DNA of 64,000 nucleotides from Burhinus oedicnemus (GCA_008921705.1 VFFE01006619.1:253448-317447), one strand, 5' to 3'. Numbered from the stretch's first letter, positions 11,344 through 25,179 are shown. Translations and numbers: made by a program. The notes: generated from the sequence alone by a model not told the origin.

Positions 11344-11376
11344 TTTTTCAAAAGTACTTTTTCAAAAGTACTTTTT
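11344..11376. repeat. Perfect 14-bp tandem duplication
   Basis: The unit tttttcaaaagtac occurs twice head to tail and is followed by a third ttttt, giving about 2.4 perfect copies. Such perfection suggests a recent slippage event. Confidence 0.9.
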
Positions 11377-12880
11377 ACAGTTGAGGAGGATATTTGATCA
11401 TTTTGCGGAAATGTTCTGTTTCCTTAGGTATTCAGCTTTTAAGAAAGGCCAGTAGAAAAGCACAGGGGTTACACAATGTTACAATGCTGGTGCTCATTCA
11501 CAGTAATTGGAGATTTCTGAAAAGGAGAGATAATTTGTCTAAACCTACAGACTCAGTAACATGCCTGAAATTTCAGCTAAGGCTTGAGAGGATCTTAAGA
11601 GGACTAACTAGTGTGAGGATGAATTCATGCCCAGGTGATTTCCAATAATTTTATTATCTCCTGTTTAAATTCTATCCCAAGAGTCCAAAACGAAATTTTA
11701 AGTGCAGTATTTTTTAAATAAACATTTTTTTAAAATTTACAAAGTAGAAACACAGAAATAGAAGAGAAACTGAAACGACTTTCTTGAGTACAAAGCAAAG
11801 TACAGCAATGATCTCGAGTGAGATTGTAACAGCACTGAAATGAAAAGGGGAAGCCCATAAATCACTCCGTCTGTACCTTCAAATTATCTATCTCCTTGCT
11901 AATTTCAAGGTGACGCTTACCGTCTGGTATAGAAGTACAAAGGTTTGTCAGTTAACATAAGCAGGCTTTTTCAAGTATTTTAACTTTAAAAATATGATTT
12001 CAACTGAAATTGAGGTTTAGGGCTATTCAGACTATGTTTTTGGCGTTGTGGTAACAGAGAGACTGTACAAAATCAGCAGCATCATTTTTAAGTTCCTGGA
12101 CCTCTTTTTCCTTTACTGCTGTGATTCAAACAACACAAGAAATGCTTATGAAAAAACCTGAAAAACTGTAGAGGTCTTGGGAATATGCATCTTTGGCCCC
12201 CAAAGAACAAAGAGAGGTTTCATCTCCTACAAGGACAGTGAGGTGGTCACCATCCAGCTGCTTTTCCAGGAAGAGACTGAAATGCAAGTAGAAGTCCAAA
12301 GACAGAATCATGCTGGACATTTCAGTTGTGAAAAAGGCTCTAATGAAGCAAAATCTTTGGGATGACTAGAAAATTGAAGAAGCAGAAAATGTGTTTGGTG
12401 CTAAATGCATTAAAGTTAGAAGAATCCCCAGGGGAATGTGGTCTAAGAACCAATATACTGCATCCTAATTAACTCCTAACTGACCTTTCTGGTTATTTGG
12501 TGCCCAGAATTAAATGCAATATTACATTTCATCCTGCTCTGTCACATGATGTCTTTCCATATCCTGCCCCAAATTGCATTTGTTTTTCATGCAGCCATAT
12601 CAATTACAAACGCAAATCTAATTTGCTGCTTGCCTTCTCCAGCAGGTCTCTCCCAGCATTAGTACCTTCCAGTTCCTCACTGCTGTCTAATCTGTTTATT
12701 ATGGATGATTTTTTCCTCTGCATTTTTTAGGTTGATGATTCACAAACATCATTCAGAAGACAGAACTAATACAACTATTCAAAACCAGAAAAGTTGAAAA
12801 CTAAACCAGACTCCCTCATATCCCAAGCAAGTTCAGAATAATTGTCTTGAATGAAGTCATTCTGTCTTCAGAGCAACTGG
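11377..12880. other. Unique AT-rich DNA
   Basis: Nothing recognised beyond chance open frames. Confidence 0.4.
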
Positions 12881-12904
12881 TTTTTTGTTTGTTTGTTTGT
12901 TTTT
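12881..12904. repeat. (GTTT)n microsatellite
   Basis: Four GTTT units in a T-rich run. It could also be the complement of a degraded A-rich retroelement tail. Confidence 0.85.
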
Positions 12905-13054
12905 AAAAGGAGGAGCACTAAGAATAACTGTGCACAGTGCAGAAAATTTGAGGAAAAGTTTGGCCTTCGTAGTGTCTCTGCTTTCCTCTGTGGGGCTACT
13001 TCCACACTGGCCTTAGCAGGAGACTGGTTCCTATACACACACTCTGCTTTCATT

Positions 13055-13275
13055 CACCTGCTGAGAGCTCCGGCGCTCTGGGAGTCGGCAAGCCTTGGAC
13101 TGGATCCTTGGCAAGCCAGGACTACAGTTCTACTCTACTGCATGTAGGTGCAGGACCTAAGTCATCCTCTGGCTGATTGTAGGTGTAGGAGTTTCCCTGT
13201 CAAGGGACTTACTTGGTTCATGCCGAAGAGGAGGCGGCGCACGAGCTGCCACGGATACCATGTGCAGTAAAAGCA
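13055..13275. other. GC-richer patch with scattered CpGs
   Basis: About eight CpGs in 220 bases (around 13066-13090 and 13222-13255), against near absence in the flanks. No exon, promoter element or repeat could be recognised. Confidence 0.3.
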
Positions 13276-16200
13276 GGTCGTCCCCAGACACAGCTGCACT
13301 GGGCACTTGGAGTAACACATTCTATGAATTTATGTTCTACTATTGTTTGCCGCCTTTATCTCCCTCATATACCTTGTCTCCTTCGTTTTACATCTCTAGG
13401 AATTTTCTACGATATGATAAGGGCTTTGGATCAGAGGAAAGGTCACTATTGATCTCACTTACTTTGATCAGTTTAGTGAAGGGAGACACTGACCCTACAT
13501 AAATATTTAACGGTTCTGAGGAACAGCCAAAACCACCTTTGCAAACGTATTACGGTCTAACAGACGTTTCTGAGACCACTCCATTGCCTTTGCTACGGCG
13601 AATAAATGCAGTACTGAAGCCTCTATCCCCCTGTATTAGTAAGTTTAATTTTTTACTCCACAGTTAATTTGATATAGCTAATTCTTGCTCCCCAGGTTTT
13701 CTTAAAACATCAAATATTAAAAATATGTAAGCTCATGAAAAAAAACAGGCGCATTTCATAGCTAAATAAGGAAAACAGAGGTTTACAAAAGCACATACAT
13801 GGCTGAGCTGATGTAAAGTTTCCTGTCTGTGCATTTCCATGACAATGAGGCTACATAAATACATTCCAAACTGAACGGTTAGCAATGATAAAAGTGGGCA
13901 AAATATCAATACCATCTGCTCTCCTAATGCTTGAAAAGACTGAAAACCTAAAATTAACCAAAGAAAATGAGCTGCTAAATAACCTCTCTCCCCCTCCCAA
14001 ATCTTAGAAGCCCGTACATACCGGCAAAGAATTTGACCTTTAGTTCTTCATTGTTTCATATTATAATATTTATATTTCAAATGTTTTCATAACTTAAACT
14101 ATTTTGCTAGCACTGTTAAAAGGACTGTAACTTAATAAAAACACAGTAAAATTCTGCTAGTATTAGCAGTCTCCAGTACTGAGACTGCTGTAACTGAGGA
14201 GAATAAACAACCTCACTGTCAACAGTTTCTCAAGATTTTTAGCCTGAGTTTTGCATATCCACTTTCACTTTTTCCTGTTTAAAATTAGCTACTCTGTACT
14301 GAAAAGATTCCCATGAATGTCAGCAGAAGAGCAGAAACAATGTATTTGTGTTATTTTAAAAAGAATGTTTTCTCAAGTCCTGGCATTGAAACAAAAATCA
14401 GTTGTGGTTCTAAAACTGGATTTTTTAATTATTTGTTTGTATTTTGAATCATGGATGTTGATTCCTTACTTTCAATCACCAAAAAGAAAAAAATCCAAAC
14501 AAAGAAACCCCAAGTCTTTAAGCCTCGTCCTACAAGGAGATCTGTGCAGATCTCAGTGCGATTTAGTTTCTTTGTGTATATTATACATTTTCTGTTGTCT
14601 GAAATCCTGCCACAGAGAGCCAGTTGGCACAAGCAGATAACGCCCCAAGACTACTTGTGTTCAGAAAGGAATATATTACAGTGGCTTGGTTGGATTTCAC
14701 ATGGAGAATCCTGATACCAATAGTCAATAACCTTCTGCCACCAGTTCCTCTGGTGCTGTTGCACCTATAAGCTACGGATATGGTTTGGATTTTAATATCC
14801 CCCAAAACCAGCTGATAAGACTGAAGGAAAAATTTTAAACCCCAACTTATTAGAAATACTACAGTTGCTGCTATTTCTTTTTGATGCTGGCAGGGAGTGT
14901 TATGTCTTTCTACACAGGCAGAGTGAAAAAAACATTCGTAATTCTGAAACAGCTTCACTGTGACCCCATCCACTCTCAGCAAGGTTGCTCACAAATGACA
15001 AAATCTATGGGATACCCGCTCCCTCAGATTCTCAGTACTTGAGAAAGGATTTTTCTGGGACAGGCAGGTCAGGAGACTCCAGGCAGCTTTTGTGTCTTTT
15101 CACAGCACCCAAAAATGAAGATGATGTCAAAGAGTTAACTTCCAGGTTGCTGCTACTTAGGCTCCGGGGATGGAGGGGAGCAAGGCCAAGCCTCAGAAAT
15201 GAAAGACATAGGGAAATGGATCAACGGCCAAACCAATCAAAAGAAAATGGTAAGAGTGGAATCAGAGGTTTTGGAAAAAACGACAGAGTTAATCTATGGC
15301 CAGAAACTAGATTTCCTCTCATTTTTGCAGACACGCTTATGTGATTTTATACAGTAAGCACCTGAAAACATACAGCTATGTGTGAGTTTTATTTATGTAG
15401 ATTATCTCACTGATGGCAATGGAATTATTCATATGAGGAATATAAGCTTAGTTGTAGAGCCTGGGCCAGCACACGGTGCATAGTCGATAGTTTGTGGCTG
15501 AGCCCTCGGTACAGCCCTCACTGGGCAGTAGGACCCTGCTAAAGATACTTGTTACCAGGAGCTTTATCCCCTTCTTTTTCAGCACATAAATCTAGTGGTA
15601 ATGCTACTGATGGTAATCGAGTAGTACTGCTCTTGCTATTACAGTTACAAAGTAAGAACAACAGATAATTATACCTAAAAATACTTTTATCTGAGAATAG
15701 TTAATAAATGTAATATGGAGAGACATTTTGAAGCTTCAATGAAAATGAAAAGCTAATACCGTTAAATGGCTGAGGGTGATTATTTTTGCAAAGAATGTGG
15801 ATTATGCTAGTTCTCAGTATAAAAATAAAGAGAATAAAACCATGGTTATAATTTCATCTTGGCAATATAAATAGGATAGACAGATGCTTGCTATTGTACA
15901 GTAATCGTAGATGGCTGAACTGAGAATAAACCTTTTTTGTAGATAATGGTTTCTGATTTTGAAGGCCATTTTTAAATCTATAGTTAAGGTTTTGTCTTCC
16001 TGCCAAGAACATGAGTTAAATATTTAGTACAAAGCATAGTGGTGGTTTCTGAGCTTGACTTTTAATTATAGTATGCAAGCAGGCTGATAAGTCATGGGTC
16101 AAACAACGTGACATTCACCAAATTGAAAGAGATAGGGGTGGGGGGTGTAATGAGATTATAAATTTATGTGATAATCAGAATTGTGTAATGTAACTAAAAG

Positions 16201-16779
16201 GAAAAATGACCACGGCGTCTTTGCGACTATTCTATGCTGCGAAAGGACAAAAATGAAGGAAAAGACCCTTGACACATTCCTGAAACTCAACGCTGTCTAA
16301 GCATGGTATCTTTGTGAAGCTGTAGGCTCTGCAATTGATATGCCATAGCTCTCTGAACAGATGCAAGAAAAAAGGAAACATAGTACTACAGAAAAGTGAG
16401 AGGAAAGAGACAGAGTGGCATTGATGTGATCAGCTTTAAGGGCATTTCACCTGAAAGAACACCTGAGGCAACAGAAGCAGAAGGGGCAATAAATAATTCA
16501 GCAAGAAGATTACATTTCAAAACAATGAGGCTGTCTTTCCCTTTCCCCTCTCAATGAAAACCACTTTCAAAGAACTTTCTGCAGAAATCGCTGCAGAAAC
16601 TTCTGCTGAGAAACACTCATCCACTTATATTTGGTGAAACGATACAATCCTCCTCATGCAGAAAGGACACTGCCCACTGAAAGGACAGGAGTCTAGAACA
16701 GATCTAGCTTCATGAGGAACTAAGGTGTCAGACACAACCCAATGTTCTCAGGCCAGACCTCAGCTGGTAGAAATTTTCA
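13276..16779. other. Unique non-coding DNA
   Basis: No element could be supported. Open frames of 107, 119 and 133 codons between 14317 and 15344 overlap one another in different frames and have no recognisable domain, as chance frames do. A short run tggggggtg lies near 16139. Confidence 0.4.
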
Positions 16780-16835
16780 TAAGTTGCCTGACTTCAGTGG
16801 AGCTCTGTGCAGTTACACCGAGGAGCGGTTGTCCC
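16780..16835 (+). mobile_element. Trace of an ancient amniote repeat
   Basis: Bases near 16787 read tgacttcagtggagctctgt, soon followed by cagttacacc. This resembles the 'gacttcaatggagttacacc' block that recurs through reptile and bird genomes in old CR1/L3-type or SINE remnants. The match is short and the family cannot be fixed. Confidence 0.3.
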
Positions 16836-17240
16836 TGAAGGATTGTGAAAAGTTTTGTTAAAGTCACGTTAATGAAAATGTAAATTCAGCACTCTGCAAA
16901 CTGACACGCAGGAGGAGGGGAAGCGTGGTTATCAGCTTGACTTGGCTGCACCGGGAGTGAAAAGCACAGCGTTTTCAATCACGGGAGAATGTGCGTAGCA
17001 GATAAGTCTTCACTGTATGGAGAGTTGGAGAAAGTGCATGGAGGACTTTAAATAGGACACAGAAAAACTTAATTTAAAAAACAAAAATAATTTCAGTTAA
17101 AAAAGGAACGGTTGGATCCTTATCAGGATTTACACTGATTTAAACAGAACTTAGGGTATGGCAGATGAACAGGAAAGCATAACTTCTGATTTATAGCATG
17201 TGAGTTACCCCCTGGTAAGGTACATCTGCCCTTACCTAGG

Positions 17241-17257
17241 ACTAAGCACTAAGCACT
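17241..17257. repeat. 7-bp tandem repeat
   Basis: actaagc is repeated 2.4 times. A minor slippage product. Confidence 0.8.
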
Positions 17258-17470
17258 GCAGGATGACATCACTCCTAACCTAAATGGTATTTACTGTAGC
17301 ATGGGACATACCCTTCAGTGGGTCCTATGGGACAGCTCACAGACTGCAAGGTCACACCTGACTTTCTCAGCTGGTAATTGTCTCTGGACCCATGCTCTTG
17401 ATCGTGATATCACAACATCAGGATTTCACTGGTAGCAAAGGCCAGTGTTGGAAGTGTTCGGCCTCTCTTG

Positions 17471-17485
17471 GCTGCTGCTGCTGCT
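17471..17485. repeat. (GCT)5 microsatellite
   Basis: Five perfect GCT units, outside any supported coding frame. Confidence 0.9.
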
Positions 17486-18599
17486 CACCACTGTCTTTTG
17501 CTGCTCCCCTTTGCTGGGCTGATGCAACTGTTAGTGGGGTTAAGCTCTAAGCAGGACTATTTTAGCTTTCAAGGAACAAGCTGTAAACTAGATTCCTGAC
17601 CCAGACTATGAAGAAAAACCCCAAATCCCGCAATGTTTTCTTCTTAATCCTCATTTTTAAGTCCTACAGGCAAGGCCCTACAAACAGATGAATCATCACA
17701 TCTGATGGGACAGTAACCTAGAAGAGGTGGAAAAGCAAGAAGCAGCAGGAAACGGCACAGAAAAGCATGAGAATTATTTTATGTGGCTTTGTTGTCTAGT
17801 AAGACCAACACTGCAGCTTTGGTGCTCAGCCTACATGCTTTTGTATCAAGTGTGAATTTACTAAGCTTTGGAAGGCAAAGATCTCAGTGGGGCTGCAGAT
17901 GGCTAGAGAGAAAAATAAAACAAGAGAAGATGGAGATAATCAGAGAGAAGCACCAGATTCCCGTTGCTAAAGTTAAGACACGTTGAAGGTTTTCTACTTT
18001 TGTTATGCACAGTCTGCTAGGAAAGAGGCAGCTCTTATCTATCTGAAAATATCTTAAAATTGAACTATGCTTTTAAATGAATATTATATATTTTTCAGGC
18101 ACGCATTCCAGCTCATATCTAGTATGATGCTTTCTTATATCTCATGTGAACAAAGGTTCCAGAGATTCTCTGAGTATTTCCCTGTGTAATTTTAAAGAAA
18201 GCACAAAAGAGGAAAAAAAAAACCCAAAGCCAGTAAGCTTTTCAGGAAATCAATTCACTTAACTTGTTCCTGATGAAGTCCCCAAAAGAGGCAATGCCCA
18301 GGAGATTTCCTAATGTTTCTCCTGTCTTTAAGGAATACAGTATTCTGGCTTGAAATGGAAGAAAATCTCCTTGCAAAATTCTCCTTTCTGGGGAGTATCT
18401 ACTGATTTTTGTGCCACCATAATCCTATGAAACTATAATGGGCTTCTGTCATCAACTAGTTTCTATCCATTAATAGATTCTTCTCAACCTTATTTGGGGA
18501 TTCATTATCATTATCATGTACGAGGTGAACTGGATTTAATAGAGGAGATTACAGATAACAGTACAAGGAAAAAGGGAGTAAAAGAGGATGAAACATTTA
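17486..18599. other. Unique AT-rich DNA
   Basis: Nothing recognised. Confidence 0.4.
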
Positions 18600-18670
18600 A
18601 GCCCTTGTAGAATTCCTACTGATGTCAATAAAAGTCTTTCCACAGGTTTAGTGGAGTGTGAGCTATGCCC
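18600..18670. mobile_element. Trace of an ancient amniote repeat
   Basis: The words cctactgatgtcaataaaag, then tctttccacagg, then tttagtggagtg parallel a quasi-palindromic old repeat ('cccattgaagtcaatggaagtctttccattgacttcagtgg') seen widely in sauropsids. Strand cannot be told because the motif is nearly self-complementary. Low certainty. Confidence 0.3.
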
Positions 18671-19011
18671 TTATTTATCTGACGTTTTCTCTGAGCTGCA
18701 AAAATGCCTGTAGTTACAGATATGCACTAAAAGTCTGCCTACTAAGAACAAAGAGTGAATGAAATTATATTTCCAAAAGTAGGTAAGTACTATTTTATGC
18801 AAATTGTGATAGCTGGAAATAAAAGGAATTATTGATAGTTGAAGAGGTCTGAATACAATGATTTACTATTGAGGACAGGTACACATGCAGTTGCTAGAAC
18901 AAAAGAGCTCTCCTACGCTAAGTAGTCAAAGCTCCTAAAAATAAACTCCAGCTCATTACAATTAATAGTTGAGATTTCGCTTCGTTCCATTTAGTGGCAT
19001 CAAGTCAATAT

Positions 19012-19028
19012 TGTTCACAAGGTGAACA
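19012..19028. promoter_or_regulatory. 17-bp palindrome, receptor-site-like
   Basis: tgttcac and gtgaaca form perfect 7-base arms around aag. The half-sites resemble nuclear-receptor words (GTTCA/TGAAC). No other evidence of function. Confidence 0.25.
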
Positions 19029-22000
19029 GAAGTTACACGTGACATATGGTTAAACACTGAAATCCACTGAAGCGTGTCTTTGAATACAACACACGAACAA
19101 TTCTGTTGGATGACTAAAAGCCTCCTTTTTCTAAAGGCAAATTAACATGGTTATGAAGCCTGGAAGGCGAGTTGCCCTGTTAGATGCACATGGTGAATAC
19201 CTAATAAGAGAGCAAGCCTACCTGCTAACCTCACACAAATCACTAAATCTTTCTTCAGTCAGTAAGGCTGTGTGTTTAGACTTCACGGCAGGGGCAGTTT
19301 GTGGTGCACCCACCTTCCAGGACTCTTTGACTGTCCAGCATCCCAACTTTTAGACATAGCCCAAGTCCCCTGCTGTTTCGTGAGTAAGGTGATGGATAAT
19401 GCGACCAGCTCAAATGTCAGAGCAGTACATTCATTCATGCTGAGGCTATGAGCTGCTTTCAGCTCTTGGAAATTCTGTTTGTGGCTGGGAGGAGGATGCT
19501 AATTCCACAGCATCCTTTGAGTAGGTTTTGCCATTCCCGTGACAACGGTGCTATGAAATGCCAGGTGGTATTCACCTCCCACCCCATCTCTCGGCTCTGC
19601 CCACCACAGAAATGAAAACACTTGCACGGCACAGAATCCTTACGTGAAAACTAATGCTGTATAAAGCAGCTAGGCTAGTTCTAGGCTACTTCCAACTTCA
19701 GTGAATGCCCACAGGATATTGCAAAACAAGCAAGCAATTAAATACGAGTATTCTCCACTTATTGGTAAGGCTATTCTTTGTAAACTGATCCCCACGTTTG
19801 CTCCCACTCTCATTGCCGCTCCCACTCTCACACACCTCAACCAGCATTACCTGTTTCCAAGTTAAGCATCTTTCTACATACCTAGTCAAGGAAGAGAGAA
19901 CAGGTTCCCCAGACAGCAATCCCCTCCTTCCTGAGATAGCTAGCTGGGAGTGTTAGACTAACGTCTCCCCCAGAGACCTTTCTCCATGCACTTGAAAATC
20001 ACTTGAATACACAAAGAGATGAGCAGGACAGTTGAAGAAATAATACTTTTTACATAGTTGCTTTTCAGTTTAATGGACTCTTTTTATTATTTAACATTTG
20101 TTTTTTGGTCATGTTTACAATCCGTAAGTAAGGCACTGCCCTCTTGGCTAGGTGTTGTACAAACACATAATAAATTAGCCTCCTTAAAGCTCTCCTTGTC
20201 CAAAAATCTAAGAGGCCTAGAAACCTAGAGTATGAATGCCCGATATAACAAATGCAGGAGACAAAGAACTGAGTTAAAGTTAGGGTGAAATAAAAGGAAG
20301 CAAACATCTACTCTGAAAACCTGAAGAGATGATTTGTAGACCTAGTAATGAGTGAATCCTTGCTTCCTGAGCCTTAGCCAAACTTTACACTAAGCACAGC
20401 GTACCTGCGCATTTTTCAGTGCAGCACCATTATGTTAAGCTAGGGGTTACCACAGCTGGGGGCTAACACAGGAGTCGGTCAGTCAGGCACCTCAGGTGGT
20501 TTTCTAGTATTGGGCATAGGATACTGCAAAATACCTTCCAGATAGGGGTTTAAAAGGTTAAACAGCCTCACCTCTGCAAAGTTTCTATCAGGTGTCTTAA
20601 TGCAGCCCACCGAATCGCCATAGCATATATGCAGTGTATATTATTGATTTAGACTGGGACCATCTCAGCCAGACATATTGCAGGCTGCCAAGCCAGTTGC
20701 CCATCAGCTTCGTCCTAGGAAGATGAAGAGACGAGGGCTATGGAAAAGTTACTGTTAAACGTAGTTTAAACAATTTCACTCCATTCTAAATGTCAGCCTG
20801 AAATTTTCCGGAGTTTTAATCTGCCAAGTGTATGCAGGCTGGTGATTTCAGCTGAATGATTCCCAAGCTTTATTGTCCCAATCTTATTTTAAAGCATGCA
20901 CCTTGTCGGAACAGACCAAGAACACCCACATGGATAAGGTGGGCTGGTGCTTCTCTTTTGCTAGCTAAAAACTGACAAATAGGTTTTACTTCCTTTGATG
21001 CTCTGCTTGTATTATTGTAAATCCCACTCAGCTTTGGAAAAGAAGAGACGTAGCGCAATTATACCTTCTTCTAAAAGAGTAGGGGATTTGCTAGGGAATT
21101 TTGTACAACTGTGGGAAGTCAAATACATCAAAATACTCTCTATGAGGCTGATAGATTGCTGTACTAAAAGGGTAATGCATGGATGAATGTATCTGTAGGT
21201 AGCCATAAAAATGCTGTGAAGACAAGGGGAGGAAATTAAAGGAGCTGAAATGTCACCTGGCAAAACAGAAGTGATTCTGGAAACAAATGTTGACACTTGG
21301 GAACACAGATCCTTCAGGAGCGAGACTCTAAGCTCTATGGCATTTTGCAGGTGGCCATGGAAGTTAGCATGAGTACCCCATAGCTGGGTCTTGAGTGACA
21401 AGCTATCTTGTTCCTCCATACAATGAGAGAAATATTTGTTTTATATATGTCATTCTTGGCAAGTTCAGGAAGGAAGAACGCCCAACACATCCAGAAAGGG
21501 GATTTCTTTCCACTGAGGCCAGCTGCTGTTTGCTCTGTTTTCTTCTAGGGTAACTTTAAATAGAAGCTCTGGGAGGGTGAACCTTTTGGGGGACCTGTAA
21601 ATGTGGTGACATCCTGTGACTATGTTTCTTTCTCAGCATCGCTGCCTACTGTTCAAGATTCAGTTGTTTCTTGAAGGTCTCATTGCTGGCTGGAAGGTAC
21701 AGATACTGTAGGGAAGAATTCCTCCCTTTCCAAACTTTGCTGAATACATACATCTAAAAACATAAATTGGGCTTCAAGCTGATTTTTTTGTCCAGACGCC
21801 ACTGCAGAGATTTTCCAGAATCAAAGCACAAGGTCTTGAAAACAAAAAAAGGCCAACAGAGAGCTGTGTGAGTCAGAGAACTGGCAGCACCACGCGAGCC
21901 TGTTCAGTTCCAGCCCACAGGGACGAACCAAATTGAGAGTACCTGAAGGTCACCTCTATCTGCTGGCTCTCAGCTGACCTATGTGAAATGAAACTTTGGT

Positions 22001-24109
22001 CTCAGTCCATGGCTGCAGTGAAGAGAGGGCTACCCAGAAAAAACTAACAGTTCTTGAACCTAGCATTGTCCTGCATGAGTTATCTTTTCTGTGTCCATTT
22101 TTATACAGGCTCAGCTTCCCAGTACTATTTGTCTGTCACCTTCTCCTCATCCAAAGCTACAGCAGAGCAATAGCAATCTTCAGGAAGTGATAGTCAAGGC
22201 TGGATCCAGCCCTGCTGGCACTGGGGTATGCCAAACAGTTAAACAATTTGTAAATTACTGTCTCCAAGTTGTTCAGTTACTCTTTCTCCATCACTTCCCA
22301 TTCCACCTCCTTAATTTATGCTCGCTATTGTTACTTGTTATAGCAGGAAGTACGACATCCTGGCACACAGCTGCTGTCTCTCTTAGCTGGAACAGAGTCC
22401 ACTGCTTCTCCTAGTTCCTTGAATGTTTTTATAGACTGTCCCAGCCTTTGATGGAGTACAGCAGGCTCCCCTTGCTAGTGCAGACACATGCTGTTGATAA
22501 GCTGTGCCAGCACTGAATAAAACATCTTCTCTTTTCTTTATATACTCCACAGTAGCTGTTAGCAATGGCCTTAAATTCATGTTAATATGGGTAGTAAATT
22601 TTGCCTTATATTTTTTATGAGACTGGATTTCTTTCTGTCATCAAGGAAATTAAATAAAGGTATCTATTAACACTTAAACTAACAATATGAAAGCTGCAGT
22701 TCTCTCCATGCCCTGAAATAATCAGCCCTGATAGTATGATACAATATCACTCGGGTGGCGTTTTTTTGAAATTTTAAAGGACAGAAGAGAGGATCCTCTT
22801 ACAGTTTCATTTGTGCTGTGAAATACTCTCCTCTGCAGGTAATTTCCTGATTTTTCAGTATGAGTAACAGTAGCAAAATCTGCATGAGGAAGTAAGGTCT
22901 GTGTCTTCTTGTGTATCTGTACTAAGTCTGGCTATGTCAGGCTCCAATCTTCAGCTGAGTCTTTGGGTACTACCGGAAAATGATGGCAGTTCTTATTAGC
23001 AGTGATGGAATGTGGATTTTTGCCTTTAATTTAGGCCCTAACCACTCAGGGAAGTGTGAAAATGTTTATGTGATGGAACTGATGAGCAGGGTAAATGCAA
23101 TTCTGAAAAAACCCTGTGGATTACTGTTCTGCAATTGCTAATATGCTTTCACCTTCTAAACATGGAGATAAAAAAATATTTCACAGATAGTAGTTAGTGT
23201 CTATAACAGAAAGGAATTTAATAAAACAGTATAGAAAAATCTACTACTGCACCTGAAGACCTCATTATGTCATTATACAAAGCGGGCAAGTGTCACCAAC
23301 TGGCGATAAAGAAATGGTATAGGAAAGCTCCCAATGACAAAATAGCTCACACTATAATGACTGAGAGGAAGATAGCATTCGATGTGGACTGAGCTAGCCT
23401 TTAAAAGTATTGACATTAATACAACTTTCCCTGGCAAAACCAGGGATCTTCACCTACAGAATCCAGCAAGCAATATCTGTAGATGACACAGAATGAGTTG
23501 TTAAGGTTTTCAAGTAGGGGCTAAATTTCCTAAAATTTCTTGGCCTAAATCTCCTAGTCTCAGGAATGAAGAACACTGCTGTGGGAAATTCTGAGTGCTC
23601 TTACATGTCTAGGAAATGAAGTCAGTAGTTCCCCAATTGAATCCATAGTGAAGAGAATATCAAAGGAAAGATTCAGATCTGCTCCTGATCACAAGGTTCA
23701 AGAAAAGTTGTTAGAGAAGTTCAATTCCAGATGCTGCTGTGCTTCCTGAGCCAAGCTCCACATCATTTCTCACCCTTACTTCTGTGGCTTGCAGAAGCCA
23801 CCCAAGAAAAGTCATTTTTCATGTCGCCCAAATTCAGAGAAAGAGGATTCTCAAATGAGAATGACTAAGCCTCATTTAGTGCAAATTTAAAAGAAAAGAA
23901 AGTTAATGCTCAGACACCTCTAAGAAACCTGTTGTCCTTTTAAAGTAAGGATTAAAATTAAGGACAAAATTAGTTTATTAGAGAACTGAAAAATTTGCAT
24001 GATCTTTTAAGTGTTCTTATGATTTATGAAGTTAAATAACAGATTCTGTGCTATGCAAAATATAAAACAAGAGAAACAATAGAAATAACTAAGACGCGCA
24101 TCCTGAGGA
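19029..24109. other. Unique non-coding DNA
   Basis: No repeat, exon or RNA gene could be recognised across about 5 kb. Frames up to 135 codons (21012-21419, minus) have no domain or signal peptide. Confidence 0.4.
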
Positions 24110-24760
24110 GCATACTGAGCCCAACTCACATTGCCTTGCATCTTGAGTTACCACCTAAGCCTGTGGAAAATGAGTTCACATGCTGCTCTGAGTGGGCATC
24201 ATTTTACGCTTCCTTTGCAAAGCTGACAGTCACCACATCATCTGATAATGGCAAATAGGACTCAACATATTTATCATAGGAATGTTTTCCATTAGCCCAT
24301 CCTCCAAGAGACAAATACAATTACACATATTGAACGTCACCACTTTGAGGTCAACACAATTTAGCAAGAGCAAAAATAAATCATTATTGCTCTCGCTGGG
24401 AAATGGACACCTTGTCTTGCCAACTGCATGACTGTATTAGTGAGCAGATGTGATTTGTCCTGTTGGGGCCAACTTTATCTGATGTGTAAACACACACTCT
24501 TCAGTCAAGCTAGATCGGGAATTAATTTGGCAATCTGGAATAACATTGGCCTAGTTTTTTCCAACACGTAGTTTGATGCCTCCAGGATAGTTGACCTGGC
24601 ATTTATGTGGACTCTTCACACATCACCAGGTCCTCTGTGCCCAACAGAAGTGTGTAGTGTTGATTATTTGTGTAATTTTGCCCCTTACAGGCCAGAAACA
24701 GAACCAATATTATTATTGAAGCTGTATGTGTGATTTCAGTTACTGTGAATAAGGTGGTAA
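24110..24760. promoter_or_regulatory. Candidate conserved non-coding element (enhancer-like)
   Basis: Repeat-free AT-rich DNA with a dense mix of developmental factor words: a GATA site (TTATCT, 24475-24480), a FOX site (gtgtaaaca, 24484-24492), homeodomain cores (attaattt near 24521) and a nuclear-receptor half-site (gaggtcaac near 24347). Clusters of this kind are typical of vertebrate enhancers in gene deserts. Conservation is not shown here; this is an inference from texture and motifs. Confidence 0.3.
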
Positions 24761-25179
24761 TTTATCCATCGTGATACTTTAACAAGCATACATTTAATGG
24801 ATGATATGACTTATTATACACATTATAAACTCCTAATGATATTTCACACATCTGTCTGGAATTCTGTGACAATCTACCTTATAGCTACAATTAGAAAATG
24901 CTGCATCAGGAAGAGCCCTAGAAACACAATTTATCATAAGCAGATCATTTATTCTCTTTAAAATTTTCACAAAAATGGATGTTGAATCACAGTTCACTGT
25001 TGCACAGTTTCTCTTTTTGTTATGCATTTTGATGTGATCGTGAAACTGGCAATATACTGAAGACTGAAATTCTGTGATGACTCATAACTGCTACGAAGAT
25101 TAAAAGAGAACAGAAAATAGGATAATTCTTATAACATTCTCACAGTAATCTTTTAGCTGTGATACTAACAGAGTTCGAA

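Noticed and set aside
14317..15344. Cluster of 107-133 codon frames on both strands
   Set aside because: Mutually overlapping frames with low complexity in parts and no domain.
16136..16146. Second plus-strand G-quadruplex
   Set aside because: Only about ten G in two runs, too few for four tracts of three.
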